Part shown: in pieces, positions 1-8,545 of the stretch
Layout of the letters: every line of letters begins with the position of its first letter
Numbering within the stretch: the stretch's first letter is position 1
NCBI RefSeq assembly: GCF_026967925.1
Contig: NZ_JAPVBI010000001.1
Location: 1,207,613-1,271,612, forward strand
Direction of reading: 5' to 3'
Length of the DNA stretch: 64,000 bases
From: Modestobacter sp. VKM Ac-2985
GTDB taxonomy: Bacteria > Actinomycetota > Actinomycetes > Mycobacteriales > Geodermatophilaceae
Made by a program: the position numbers and the translations under genes
Notes under the pieces: model-generated
Seen by the model: the letters and a program-made list of their open reading frames with translations, nothing else
Told to the model about the DNA's origin: nothing
Databases searched by the model: none

Positions 1-890
1 AGGCCGGGGTGTCGCTGGGCGCCATGCCGATCTTCCGGTTCGGCACCGAGGAGCAGAAGCAGCAGTGGCTGCCCCGGCTGTGCGCCGGGGAGGCGCTCGG
101 CGCCTTCGGGCTGACCGAGGCCGGTGGCGGATCGGACGCCGGGGCCACGAAGACCACCGCCCGGCTCGAGGACGGCGAGTGGGTGATCAACGGCTCGAAG
201 GCGTTCATCACCAACTCCGGCACCGAGATCACCGACCTGGTCATCGTCACCGCGGTCACCGGCACGAAGCCTGACGGCGGCAAGGAGATCTCCGCGATCA
301 TCGTGCCGTCGGGCACCCCGGGCCTCGCCGTCGGCAAGCGGTACGCGAAGGTCGGCTGGAATGCCTCGGACACCCGCGAGCTCTCCTTCAGCGACTGCCG
401 GGTGCCCGCGGAGAACCTGGTGGGCGAGCAGGGGCGGGGGTACGCCCAGTTCCTCTCGATCCTGGACGAGGGCCGGATCGCGATCTCCGCGCTGGCCGTC
501 GGGCTGGCCCAGGGGTGCGTCGACGAGTCGGTGAAGTACGCCGGGGAGCGCGAGGCGTTCGGGCAGCCGATCGGCCGCAACCAGGCGGTGCAGTTCATGA
601 TCGCCGACATGGAGGTGCGAGCCTCGACCGCGCGGCTGGCCTACTACCGGGCGGCGGAGAAGATGCTGCGCGGCGAGCCGTTCAAGCGGGAGGCCTCGAT
701 CGCCAAGCTGTACAGCTCGGAGATGGCGATGGAGAACGCCCGCTACGCCACCCAGGTGCACGGCGGGTACGGGTTCATGACCGAGTTCCCGGTCGGCCGG
801 TTCTACCGCGACGCCAAGATCCTGGAGATCGGCGAGGGGACGTCCGAGGTGCAGCGGATGCTCATCGCCCGCTCCCTCGGCCTCGGCTGA
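1..890 (+). CDS. acyl-CoA dehydrogenase, 5' end outside window
   Basis: This is the C-terminal 295 or so residues of an acyl-CoA dehydrogenase, an FAD enzyme that makes the alpha-beta double bond in acyl-CoA during fatty acid or branched-chain amino acid breakdown. The frame is open back to base 3, so the GTG at 9 is internal and the gene starts upstream of the window. Visible family marks are AFGLTEAGGGSDAG (FAD/substrate contact), the Arg-rich QAVQFMIADME helix, VHGGYGFMTEFPV, and the C-terminal EIGEGTSEVQRMLIAR, in which the first Glu after the Ile-Gly lies where the catalytic base sits in short-chain enzymes. Substrate chain length cannot be told. A YefM-YoeB pair follows in the same direction but has its own operator. 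Confidence 0.93.
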   Translation, partial: AGVSLGAMPIFRFGTEEQKQQWLPRLCAGEALGAFGLTEAGGGSDAGATKTTARLEDGEWVINGSKAFITNSGTEITDLVIVTAVTGTKPDGGKEISAIIVPSGTPGLAVGKRYAKVGWNASDTRELSFSDCRVPAENLVGEQGRGYAQFLSILDEGRIAISALAVGLAQGCVDESVKYAGEREAFGQPIGRNQAVQFMIADMEVRASTARLAYYRAAEKMLRGEPFKREASIAKLYSSEMAMENARYATQVHGGYGFMTEFPVGRFYRDAKILEIGEGTSEVQRMLIARSLGLG

Positions 891-891
891 G

Positions 892-910
892 TAGTACAGT
901 TTCTCGTACC
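892..910 (+). promoter_or_regulatory. candidate YefM-YoeB double operator
   Basis: Two GTAC cores lie at 894-897 (in AGTACA) and 906-909 (in CGTACC), so their centres are exactly 12 bp apart. The site sits 20 bp before the antitoxin start. In the Escherichia coli yefM-yoeB operon the repressor binds two palindromes with TGTACA cores spaced 12 bp centre to centre. The match here is in core and spacing, not in full sequence. TACAGT at 895-900 could also be the -10 element, which would place the repressor on the promoter. Confidence 0.5.
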
Positions 911-929
911 ACTTGCCGATGGAGGTCTC

Positions 930-1175
930 GTGTCCGTCACCGCCAGCGAAGCCCGCCAACGACTGTTCCCGCTCATCGAAGAGGTGAACGACGACCAGGT
1001 CGCGGTGGAGATCGTGTCGAAGAAGGGGACGGCGTTTCTCGTCTCCGCTGATGAGTACCACTCGTTGAAGGAGACGGTGCACCTCCTCCAGTCGCCGGAG
1101 AACGCGCGGCGCCTCCGGGAGAGCCTCGCCGAGGCGGCCGCCGGCCGAGTGGAGCCGCACGAGCTCATCCCGTGA
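930..1175 (+). CDS. yefM: YefM/Phd-type antitoxin
   Basis: An 81-residue antitoxin of the Phd/YefM family. The N-terminal half (MSVTASEARQRLFPLIEEVN, then VEIVSKKGTAFLVSADEYHSLKET) is the typical dimer-forming DNA-binding fold, and the charged C-terminal part (residues 50-81) is the toxin-wrapping segment. The GTG start is chosen for the GGAGG at 920-924. The stop overlaps the start of the toxin gene by four bases (GTGA), so the two are translationally coupled. YefM is expected to neutralise YoeB and, with it, to repress its own promoter through the repeat at 892-910. Confidence 0.92.
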   Translation: MSVTASEARQRLFPLIEEVNDDQVAVEIVSKKGTAFLVSADEYHSLKETVHLLQSPENARRLRESLAEAAAGRVEPHELIP

Positions 1176-1423
1176 GGATCGTCTTCACCACCCACGGATG
1201 GGAGGACCACACCAGCTGGGCGGGAGACCGGAAGGTGCTCATCCGCATCAACCGCCTCCTCTACGAGGCCACGCGAGATCCCGGCGCGGGGGCGGGCAAG
1301 CCCGAACGGCTCCGGGGAGATCTCTCCGGGTGCTGGTCGCGCCGGATCGATCAGCAGCACCGGCTCGTGTACACCGTTCAGGGCGAGGACCTCGTCGTCC
1401 TGCAGGCTCGCTATCACTACTGA
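1172..1423 (+). CDS. yoeB: YoeB-type ribosome-dependent mRNA interferase toxin
   Basis: An 83-residue RelE-superfamily toxin of the YoeB/Txe branch, which cleaves mRNA in the ribosomal A site. Diagnostic features are the N-terminal WEDHTSW stretch, KPERLRGDLSGCWSRRI with the catalytic Glu/Arg region, DQQHRLVYTV, and the C-terminal QARYHY, which carries the terminal His-Tyr found in active YoeB (usually CRYHY). Length is normal and no catalytic residue is obviously lost, so the toxin looks intact. It overlaps yefM by four bases. Confidence 0.93.
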   Translation: MRIVFTTHGWEDHTSWAGDRKVLIRINRLLYEATRDPGAGAGKPERLRGDLSGCWSRRIDQQHRLVYTVQGEDLVVLQARYHY

Positions 1424-1498
1424 CCCCGTGCGCCTGGACTGAGGGCATCACCGTTCCGGTACGTCCCGGGGCGGGAAGTTGATCTAGATGCTTCACGT

Positions 1499-1536
1499 CC
1501 GGCTGGTGCGGCGTACACAGCGCGGACACCAGCCGG
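1499..1536 (+). terminator. hairpin after the toxin-antitoxin pair
   Basis: Perfect 10-bp inverted repeat CCGGCTGGTG / CACCAGCCGG with an 18-nt loop, 75 bp after yoeB and 75 bp before the metallophosphoesterase start. There is no T tract. It may be a terminator or part of the next gene's leader. The rest of 1424-1611 shows nothing clear. Confidence 0.3.
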
Positions 1537-1611
1537 CCACAGCCGCTCGACAGCGTGCCTGGGGGCAGTGGGACCACCCACCGCCCCCAGCACCGTCGAA
1601 GGGCACCTCCC

Positions 1612-3942
1612 ATGCACCTGCTCAGATCACGGCCCGCACCCCGCGGTGCCGCCCCCACCCGGAGGACGTGCCTGCAGGCCGTCGCCGGCGTCGGGGTGGC
1701 GGCCACGGTCGCCGGTCTCGCCACTGCCGGTGGCCTGGTCACCGCCGGCCCGGCGGCGGCCGCACCCGCCGATGCCGTTCCCGGGGCGGCTGCGGCCACC
1801 GAGCCGGCCTCCCGCTTCACCCTCGCCGTCCTGCCGGACACGCAGTTCTACTCCCGCTACGCCGAGTCGGAGTTCGAGCGGCCCGACCGGTACGGCGACG
1901 GCAACAACCCCTTCGCCGTCCAGACCGAGTGGCTGGCCGAGCACGCCGACGAGCTGCGCATCCCGTTCGTCACCCACCTCGGCGACGTCGTCGACCAGGT
2001 CAACACCGAGGGCGAGTGGCGCACCGCCGACGCCGCCATGCAGACGCTGGAGGACGCCGACCTGCCGTACTCGGTGCTGGCCGGCAACCACGACGTCCGG
2101 AACTCGGCGAGCAACCGGTTCGACGACCAGTACGACCTCGCCGCCGAGCCCTTCCTGCGCTGGTTCGGCCCGGACCGGGCCGCGGAGCAGTCCACCTACG
2201 GCGGCAGCGACCCGACGGGGATGAACCAGTACCACGTGTTCGAGGCCGAGGGTCAGCAGTTCATGGTGCTGGCGCTGTCCTGGCGGGCCTCGGACGCCAC
2301 CCTGCGCTGGGCCGACGAGGTCATGGCCCAGCACCCGACCGTGCCGGTCATCCTGACCTCGCACGACGTCATCGGCATCCAGGACGACGGCGTCTCCCCG
2401 CAGGAGACCGGGTACGGCCTGCGGCTGTGGGACCAGCTCATCAAGGGCAACGACCAGATCTTCATGACGCTGAACGGCCACTTCCACGGCGCGACGCAGC
2501 TGGTCAAGCAGAACGACGCCGGGCACGCGGTGACCCAGGTGCTGATGGACTACCAGATGGCCTACGAGGGCGGGAACGGCTACCTCGGGTTGTTCGAGTT
2601 CGACCTCACCAACGACACGATCTCGGTGCAGACCGGCTCGCCGTGGGTGGTCGCCAAGCCGCAGGAGAAGCTCACCTCCTACGACCAGGCGTTCCTGGAG
2701 GGCCCGGGCCAGCAGTTCACCGTGGACATCGACTTCCAGCAGCGGTTCGGCGGCTTCAACCCCGCGTTCACCGCGGGCTCCGCGGACGAGCCGTCGCTCA
2801 CCCAGGCGGCCCGCGACATCCTGCTCGACGGCTTCGTCGCCCCGGAACCGGTGACCACGTCGCTGCCCGGCTCCACGGCCGACTACCCGATCGTGGAGGG
2901 CACCCTCGCCCACTGGCGGATGAACGGGCGCCACGGCGTGGTCGCTCAGGGCGGGGTCATCCGCGACGTCGCCGGCAACAACCGGAACAACCTGATGCGC
3001 GTCCCGATCGCACAGTCCGGCTCGCCGACGGCCCAGCTCGGTGACGTGCGCTTCACCGACGACGCCAACCCGTTCTCCTCCGACGGGGCGGCCGTCTGCT
3101 TCGCCAACTCGAGCAAGCAGACCGACCGGTACAGCTACCTGACGACCCGGTCGGACGCCCCGGTCAACACCGCTGCCCTGGCCGACGGGTACACGATCGA
3201 GACGTTCCTGAAGATCGACGAGAGCTGGACCCAGAGCGACAACGCCTGGATGAAGGCGATCGTCCGGTCGGGCAACCGCTCGGAGATCGGCGTGCCGCGC
3301 ACCCGCTGGGACTGGACGGCGTCCCCGGTGGCCCTCGGCCTGTCGAACCTGAAGGAGTTCCAGTGGACCGAGGTGCCGATCGACACCGCCAAGGGTGACC
3401 GCACCGCGTGGTCGGGCGAGATCATGGTCGACACCTGGGTGCACGTCGCGGTCGTCAACGACCCGGCGACAGCCACCACGACCATGTACGTCGACGGTGC
3501 GCCGGTGCTGCGGAACGCCTCGAACACCGTGGGCCACGGCCTGGACGGCGCGATGCCGTGGCTGTTCGGTGCCGACTGGGTCGACGACCAGGCCACCAAC
3601 GGCTGGAACGGCTGCATCGGGGAGACCCGGGTCGTCGACCACCCGATCGGCCAGGACGAGTGGCTGACCGCGCGGGTGGACCTCGACGGGCTGACCGTCA
3701 CCACCCCGGCGCCGGACGCGACCCTGTCGCGGACGGTCACGGCCAGCGGCACCGGCACGCCCGGGGCGACCGTCACGGTGGAGGCGAACATCGACCGCAC
3801 GGTCACCGTCGGCGCGGACGGCGTCTGGCGGGCGAACCTCGGGACGCTGCGCCCGGGCACGCACGAGCTGGTCGCCCGGCAGTCCATGGGCGACCGGTCG
3901 GCCGATCCGGTGACCGTCTCCTTCACCGTCGCCGGCCGGTGA
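1612..3942 (+). CDS. secreted metallophosphoesterase with LamG-like domain
   Basis: A 776-residue exported phosphoesterase. The N-terminus has a twin-arginine-like RRTCLQ followed by a hydrophobic stretch and an Ala-rich cleavage region, so Tat export is likely. The calcineurin-like metal site is complete: LPDTQFY, HLGDVVDQ, LAGNHDVR, TSHDV and NGHFHGA. Residues about 500-680 form a concanavalin/LamG-like domain with VDTWVHVAVVND and WNGCIGETRVVDHP. The last 90 residues look like a bacterial Ig-like beta domain. The start at ATG 1612 is preferred to the in-frame codon at 1555 because it puts the Arg pair near the N-terminus, although its ribosome site (GAAGGG) is modest. The substrate is unknown. 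It ends at a strong hairpin shared with the convergent permease gene. Confidence 0.88.
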   Translation: MHLLRSRPAPRGAAPTRRTCLQAVAGVGVAATVAGLATAGGLVTAGPAAAAPADAVPGAAAATEPASRFTLAVLPDTQFYSRYAESEFERPDRYGDGNNPFAVQTEWLAEHADELRIPFVTHLGDVVDQVNTEGEWRTADAAMQTLEDADLPYSVLAGNHDVRNSASNRFDDQYDLAAEPFLRWFGPDRAAEQSTYGGSDPTGMNQYHVFEAEGQQFMVLALSWRASDATLRWADEVMAQHPTVPVILTSHDVIGIQDDGVSPQETGYGLRLWDQLIKGNDQIFMTLNGHFHGATQLVKQNDAGHAVTQVLMDYQMAYEGGNGYLGLFEFDLTNDTISVQTGSPWVVAKPQEKLTSYDQAFLEGPGQQFTVDIDFQQRFGGFNPAFTAGSADEPSLTQAARDILLDGFVAPEPVTTSLPGSTADYPIVEGTLAHWRMNGRHGVVAQGGVIRDVAGNNRNNLMRVPIAQSGSPTAQLGDVRFTDDANPFSSDGAAVCFANSSKQTDRYSYLTTRSDAPVNTAALADGYTIETFLKIDESWTQSDNAWMKAIVRSGNRSEIGVPRTRWDWTASPVALGLSNLKEFQWTEVPIDTAKGDRTAWSGEIMVDTWVHVAVVNDPATATTTMYVDGAPVLRNASNTVGHGLDGAMPWLFGADWVDDQATNGWNGCIGETRVVDHPIGQDEWLTARVDLDGLTVTTPAPDATLSRTVTASGTGTPGATVTVEANIDRTVTVGADGVWRANLGTLRPGTHELVARQSMGDRSADPVTVSFTVAGR

Positions 3943-3985
3943 CCCCCCGGCGGCCGGCTCGCTCCCGGGCCGGCCGCTGAACACC

Positions 3986-4019
3986 GCGGGGGGTGCGGAC
4001 CGTGGTCCGCACCCCCCGC
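3986..4019. terminator. bidirectional terminator hairpin
   Basis: Perfect 16-bp stem (GCGGGGGGTGCGGACC and its complement) with a 2-nt centre. It lies between the convergent metallophosphoesterase and permease genes, 43 and 18 bp from their stops. There is no T tract, as is common for actinobacterial terminators. Confidence 0.75.
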
Positions 4020-4037
4020 TGTCGTCCTGCCCCCGGC

Positions 4038-5333
4038 TCAGCCGACCGGAGCCGGGCGCCGGCCGCGCTGCACGGCCAGCACCCCGACCACCGCCACGAC
4101 CACGCCGATCACCGGTGGGATGCCCCAGCCGGCCTCGTTGCTCGCCCAGGCGGCGAGCGAGGCCACCACGTAGACGGCCAGGTTGCGCCACTCGACGCCG
4201 GGCAGCAGCGCCGTCGCCCCGGTCATCCCACCCCGCCACCGGGCCAGGAAGTCACCGATCACCACGCCGCCGAGCGGAGGGACGAGGATGCCCAGCCAGA
4301 CCAGGTAGTCGATGAGGTTGTCGTAGATGCCGGTGACGGCCAGCAGTGTGCCCAGCACGACGCCGCCGACCACGAACGGCTTCTTCGACTGCGAGTTCGC
4401 GATCTCAGCGCCGGCGACGCCGAAGTTGTAGGCCGTGTTGTCGTTGGTCGTCCAGAGGTTCGCCACCAGGAAGACCAGCCCCCAGCCGACCAGGCCGAGC
4501 TGGTAGAGCACCAGCACGAAGTCGCCCTCGCCGAACGCCACGGCGCCGACCGCCCCGAAGCCGAGCATCAGCAGCTGGCCGACGAGGAAGGCGATCAGGC
4601 AGGCCCAGAAGCCCGCCGACGGGGTGCGCGCGAAGCGGGTCCAGTTCGGCGCCTGGGTGCCCCCGGAGGCGAAGGTGCCGACGACGATCGTCACCGCCAC
4701 GGCGACGGTCATCGTCTCGGTCGGCACGATCGCGGTGAGCCCGCTCCAGCCGCCCACCTCCTCCAGCGACCGCCAGGTCACCCAGCCGGCCAGCACGAGC
4801 AGCAGCGGCACCGAGACCAGCGACAGGGCGTACATGCCCTTGTAGCCGAAGTAGGCCGTCGCGCCCATCACCGCGCCGCCGACCAGCATCAGCGCCACCT
4901 CCGGCCCGCGCCCCTCCCAGCCGAGGGCACTGGCGGTGAGCTGGGCGAGGGTGGCGACGGTGACCCCGTACCAGCCGACCTGGGTGCCGCCGAGCAGCAG
5001 CGAGGCGAGCTTCGCCCCCCGCGTGCCGAGCGTGTAGCGGCACATCATCACCGTGGTCAGCCCGGTGCGGGCACCGATCCCGCCGATGACGGCCACGTAG
5101 CCGCCCAGGACGGCGCTGCCCAGCAGCAGCACCCAGATCAGGCTGGTGGCCGGGAAGGCCGCCCCGATCTGCGCGCCGGCCAGCATCGTCGGGGTGAAGA
5201 AGGTGAACCCGAGCAGCACGACGGACAGCGAGAACAGTGACCGGCGCGCGGACGTCGGTACCGGGTCGATCGGGTAGTCCGGGTCGACGGCGTCGGGCGG
5301 GGACTCCGCCCGGCGGCTGGTGCTGGCGCTCAT
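4038..5333 (-). CDS. codB: cytosine/purine permease, NCS1 family (CodB-like)
   Basis: A 431-residue NCS1-family nucleobase permease of the inner membrane with about 12 hydrophobic segments. The first segment region (SLFSLSVVLLGFTFFTPTMLAG) and the later TNDNTAYNFGVAG and PPLGGVVIGDF stretches are typical of CodB-like cytosine transporters. The start at ATG 5333 overlaps the stop of the deaminase gene by four bases (ATGA), showing coupled translation. Together the pair would import a base and deaminate it. The divergent PucR-type regulator is the likely controller. Cytosine is the best guess for the substrate, from the neighbour. Confidence 0.87.
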   Translation of the reverse strand: MSASTSRRAESPPDAVDPDYPIDPVPTSARRSLFSLSVVLLGFTFFTPTMLAGAQIGAAFPATSLIWVLLLGSAVLGGYVAVIGGIGARTGLTTVMMCRYTLGTRGAKLASLLLGGTQVGWYGVTVATLAQLTASALGWEGRGPEVALMLVGGAVMGATAYFGYKGMYALSLVSVPLLLVLAGWVTWRSLEEVGGWSGLTAIVPTETMTVAVAVTIVVGTFASGGTQAPNWTRFARTPSAGFWACLIAFLVGQLLMLGFGAVGAVAFGEGDFVLVLYQLGLVGWGLVFLVANLWTTNDNTAYNFGVAGAEIANSQSKKPFVVGGVVLGTLLAVTGIYDNLIDYLVWLGILVPPLGGVVIGDFLARWRGGMTGATALLPGVEWRNLAVYVVASLAAWASNEAGWGIPPVIGVVVAVVGVLAVQRGRRPAPVG

Positions 5334-5821
5334 CGGGCCGCCTCCGCGGCGGCGGTGTCCTCGCCGATGTCCTCGTTCCACAGCGCCGGTTGGGCGGCGA
5401 TGAAGTCGGTCATCAGGTCGATGCAGCCCGGGTCGTCGAGGACGACGACCTCCACGCCGTGCTCGGCGAGCCAGTCGTGCCCACCGGAGAAGGTGTGGGC
5501 CTCACCGACGACGAGCCGGGTGATGCCGAACTGGCGCACCAGCCCGCTGCAGTACCAGCAGGGGGACAGCGTGGTCACCATCGTGGTGCCGCGATAGGAG
5601 GGCCGGCGGCCGGCCGCCCGGAACGCCGCCGTCTCGGCGTGGACGGACGGGTCGCCGTCCTGCACCCGTCGGTTGTGGCCGCGGCCCCACACCTCGCCGT
5701 CCGGGCCGATCAGCGCCGCACCGATCGGCACCCCGCCGGTGGCCAGCCCGGCTCGGGCCTCCTCCAGCGCCACCGCCAGCCAGGCGCGGTCCTGGTCCTG
5801 CTCGTGCTGCGTGGGGGTCAT
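5330..5821 (-). CDS. cytosine deaminase of the yeast (CDA-fold) type
   Basis: A 163-residue zinc deaminase of the cytidine/deoxycytidylate superfamily. The zinc site is complete: VHAETAAF (His ligand and proton-shuttling Glu) and TLSPCWYC (two Cys ligands). The C-terminal part (VVVLDDPGC ... FIAAQPALWNEDIGE) closely resembles the end of yeast cytosine deaminase Fcy1 (VVVVDDERC ... WFEDIGE), whereas most bacteria use the unrelated CodA amidohydrolase. The start at ATG 5821 is chosen because AGGAGG lies 10 bp upstream; in-frame codons further up lack this. It is the first gene of an operon with the CodB-like permease. Other small nucleobases (such as creatinine or isocytosine) cannot be excluded as substrates. 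Confidence 0.85.
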   Translation of the reverse strand: MTPTQHEQDQDRAWLAVALEEARAGLATGGVPIGAALIGPDGEVWGRGHNRRVQDGDPSVHAETAAFRAAGRRPSYRGTTMVTTLSPCWYCSGLVRQFGITRLVVGEAHTFSGGHDWLAEHGVEVVVLDDPGCIDLMTDFIAAQPALWNEDIGEDTAAAEAAR

Positions 5822-5965
5822 CTGCGTGGTCCTCCTCGTGGTGCCGGCGCCGCGCGGTGGCGGGCTCGGCACGAGGGTCGCCCTGTCGACACCGCTGGGC
5901 AATGAGCAGACCGTCAGGGATCATCGCCCGGGTCCATGACGATCTGTCCCACCCGGAGGCTGCTC

Positions 5966-7501
5966 GTGGCCCTGACACTGGCCGAGTTCCTGCTGCTGCC
6001 GTCGGTGCGGCAGGCCAGGCCGGAGGTCGCCGTCCCGCCCGCCCAGCTCGGCGCGGCGGTCCGCTGGGTGCACTCCAGCGAGATCTACGAGATCGGCCCC
6101 CTGCTCTCGGCCGGGGACCTGCTGCTCACCACCGGCCTCGGCCTGGCCGGGGCGGACGCCGGTGCCCGACGGCACTGGGTCCGCGAGCTGGCCGCGCGCG
6201 GGGTGGCGGCGGTGGCGATGGAGCTGGGCCGGTCGCTGCCCGACCTGCCGGGCGAGATCCTGGACGAGGCCGCCCGGCAGGGTCTGCCGCTCTACCTGCT
6301 GCGCCAGGTCGTCCCCTTCATCCGCATCTCCGAGGAGGCCAACGGCGCGATCCTGCACGCCGACGCACCGCGGCTGCGGATGGCCGACCAGGTGGTGCAC
6401 CAGGTGCACGCCGAGCTGGCCGCCGGCGGCGGCACCCCGGCGGTGGTCGGCTGCGCGGCCGCCGCGACCGGTGGCCCGGCCGCCCTGGTCACCCGGTCCG
6501 GCCAGGTGGTCGCCGCAGCGGGCGTGCGGGACCAGCGGGCCACCGAACGGCTGCTCCGCCGGCCCGCGGCGAGCTCGCCGGTGCGCATCTGGGACGTCGA
6601 CTGGGGGGCGGTGCTCCTGGGGCCGGGGCCCGGCACCGACCTGCCCGGGCTGCGGGTGCTGGCTGCCCGGCTGGCGAGCGTGGCGGCGGTGGCGGTCGGG
6701 CAGTCGGGCACCGGGTCGCCGGGAGACCTGGCGGCGCCGCTGCTGGCCGACCTGCTCGCCGACGCCGTCCCCGGGGTGCGTGAGCTGCTGGTCCGCGCCG
6801 GGCTGGCGCGGTTCCACCCCTCGCCGGACGCGCGGGTGCTCGGCATCGCGGCGTCCGCGCCCGATCCCCGGCAGGTGCTGGCCACCTGGACCCGCGTGGC
6901 GGTGACCCACGACCTGGAACTGCTCGCCGACCGGGTCCGGGGCGAGGCCGTGGGGCTCGTCGCGGTGCCGCCCGCCCCGGACCGGCCCGACCCGGCGGGG
7001 TGGCTCGCGGGCGCCCTGCCGTCGGCCGGTGCGGTCACCACCGTCGGCCCGGAGGTGCCGGTCGCCGACGCCGGCCGGTCGCTGCGCGAGGCGCACGACG
7101 CCCTGCCGGTGGCCACGCTGCTCGGCCGGGGCACCGCGCTGACGCGCGACCTCACCCTGTTCCGGTTGCTGGGCCGGCTGGACGACCGGGCGCTGACCCT
7201 GCTGGTGGACGACGCGCTGGCGCCCTTGCTCAGCTGGGACGCCGCGCACGGCAGCGACCTGGTGGAGACGCTGGCCGTCCACCTCCGGCACGGCGGGAGC
7301 AAGACCCGGACCGCCGAGGCGCTGCACGTGCAGCGCCAGTCGCTCTACCAGCGGCTGGCCCGGATCGAGGTGCTCCTGGGGCGCCCCGTCGACGACCCGA
7401 CGTCCCACGAGCACCTCGTGCTCGCCACCAGCGCCCGCGCGCTGCTGGACGCACGGATCGCCCAGCAGCACCCGCGACGCCGTCGGCCGGGGTCGGGCTA
7501 G
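5966..7501 (+). CDS. PucR-family transcriptional regulator
   Basis: A 511-residue regulator. The N-terminal 120 residues are the PucR purine-catabolism-type sensor domain (MALTLAEFLLLPSVRQARPEV, then GDLLLTTGLGL and VPFIRISEEANGAIL). The C-terminal 60 residues carry the CdaR/PucR helix-turn-helix (HGGSKTRTAEALHVQRQSLYQRLARIE). GTG 5966 is chosen for GGAGG at 5955-5959; an in-frame ATG at 5936 has no ribosome site. It is divergent from the deaminase-permease operon, with 144 bp between, and so probably responds to a nucleobase or its breakdown product. Its stop overlaps that of the convergent MDR gene. Confidence 0.87.
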   Translation: MALTLAEFLLLPSVRQARPEVAVPPAQLGAAVRWVHSSEIYEIGPLLSAGDLLLTTGLGLAGADAGARRHWVRELAARGVAAVAMELGRSLPDLPGEILDEAARQGLPLYLLRQVVPFIRISEEANGAILHADAPRLRMADQVVHQVHAELAAGGGTPAVVGCAAAATGGPAALVTRSGQVVAAAGVRDQRATERLLRRPAASSPVRIWDVDWGAVLLGPGPGTDLPGLRVLAARLASVAAVAVGQSGTGSPGDLAAPLLADLLADAVPGVRELLVRAGLARFHPSPDARVLGIAASAPDPRQVLATWTRVAVTHDLELLADRVRGEAVGLVAVPPAPDRPDPAGWLAGALPSAGAVTTVGPEVPVADAGRSLREAHDALPVATLLGRGTALTRDLTLFRLLGRLDDRALTLLVDDALAPLLSWDAAHGSDLVETLAVHLRHGGSKTRTAEALHVQRQSLYQRLARIEVLLGRPVDDPTSHEHLVLATSARALLDARIAQQHPRRRRPGSG

Positions 7502-8511
7502 GCGGTGACGTCGATGAGCACCTTGCCGACGGCGCCGTCCTGCACCGCCTGGTGGGCGGCCGCCGTCTCGGCGAGCGGGTGGACGTGCAGCGGCAGCCCG
7601 GCGTCCTCCCCGACCCGGATCGCGCCGTCGAGCACCGCGGCGTTGACGTCCCCGACCGCGATGTCCTTGGCCCGGGTGGGCTCGGTGTAGACCAGCACGA
7701 ACTGCCAGCGGGCGTTGGGCACCATCTGGGAGCGCACCGGGACGGTCACCTCGGCGCCACCGTCGTCGGCGTACATGGCGACCGCGCCGTGCATCGCGAC
7801 CAGCTGCGCGTCGATGGCCGCGTTCTGGGCGGCGGAGACCTCCACGATCGAGTCGACGCCGTCCGGCGCGATCTTGCGGACCTCGGCGACGACGTCCTGG
7901 GAGGTGTAGTCGATGACGTGGTCGGCGCCGGCCCGCGCGGCCAGCTGGGCCTTCCTCGGGGAGCTGACCGTGGCGATGACGGTGGCCTCGGACCAGCGGG
8001 CCAGCTGGATCGCCGCGTTGCCGACTGCGCCGGCGCCACCCTGCACCAGCACGGTGCGGCCGTTCAGCGAGCCGGGGGAGAGCCGGTCGGGCAGCGACTC
8101 GGCGACGGTGAGACAGCGGTGCGCGGTCAGGAAGGGGATGCCGAGGGCGGCGCCCAGTTCGAAGGAGGGGTCGGCGCCCAGGAGCACGGTCTGCCGGGCC
8201 GGGACGACGGTGTACTCGGCCGCCGTGCCGTGCGGCCGCTGCCAGGCGGCCTCCCAGATCCACACCCGTTCGCCGACGAGCACGGGGTCGACGCCGTCGC
8301 CGACCGCGTCGATCGTGCCGGCGCCGTCCTGGTTGGGCACCTGGCCGTCGGGGCCGGGCTGGGCGGTGCTGCGGGACTTCCAGTCGGTGGGGTTCACGCC
8401 GGAGAAGGCCAGGCGCACCCGCACCTCACCGGGGCCGGGGTCGGGGGTGGGGCGGTCGACGAGCTGCAGGACGTCGGGACCGCCGGGCTGGGTGTAGGTG
8501 ATGGCTCGCAC
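7498..8511 (-). CDS. zinc-independent NADPH:quinone reductase-like MDR protein
   Basis: A 337-residue medium-chain dehydrogenase/reductase of the quinone oxidoreductase type. The N-terminal GroES-like domain starts MRAITYTQPGGPDVLQLVD and lacks the zinc-binding Cys cluster. The nucleotide-binding site is VLVQGGAGAVGNAAIQLARW at about residues 145-165. The end SDHV-like region (GKVLIDVTA) is typical. GTG 8511 follows AGGGGATC. It reduces quinones or enones with NADPH; the physiological substrate is unknown. It stands downstream of a copy of the dispersed hairpin element (8546-8610) that separates it from whiB. Confidence 0.85.
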   Translation of the reverse strand: MRAITYTQPGGPDVLQLVDRPTPDPGPGEVRVRLAFSGVNPTDWKSRSTAQPGPDGQVPNQDGAGTIDAVGDGVDPVLVGERVWIWEAAWQRPHGTAAEYTVVPARQTVLLGADPSFELGAALGIPFLTAHRCLTVAESLPDRLSPGSLNGRTVLVQGGAGAVGNAAIQLARWSEATVIATVSSPRKAQLAARAGADHVIDYTSQDVVAEVRKIAPDGVDSIVEVSAAQNAAIDAQLVAMHGAVAMYADDGGAEVTVPVRSQMVPNARWQFVLVYTEPTRAKDIAVGDVNAAVLDGAIRVGEDAGLPLHVHPLAETAAAHQAVQDGAVGKVLIDVTA

Positions 8512-8545
8512 GATCCCCTGCTACCCGCCAGCTGTGCACTGACGC

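Noticed and set aside
1627-4239. Long open frame antisense to the metallophosphoesterase (about 870 codons)
   Set aside because: Shadow of third-position G/C bias; low-complexity Arg/Gly/Val-rich product with no family features and no ribosome site. The same applies to long antisense frames over 12624-14393, 21783-23987 and 53929-55773.
5936-5965. ATG 5936 as the start of the PucR gene
   Set aside because: No ribosome site; GTG 5966 has GGAGG at the right distance and gives the usual family N-terminus.
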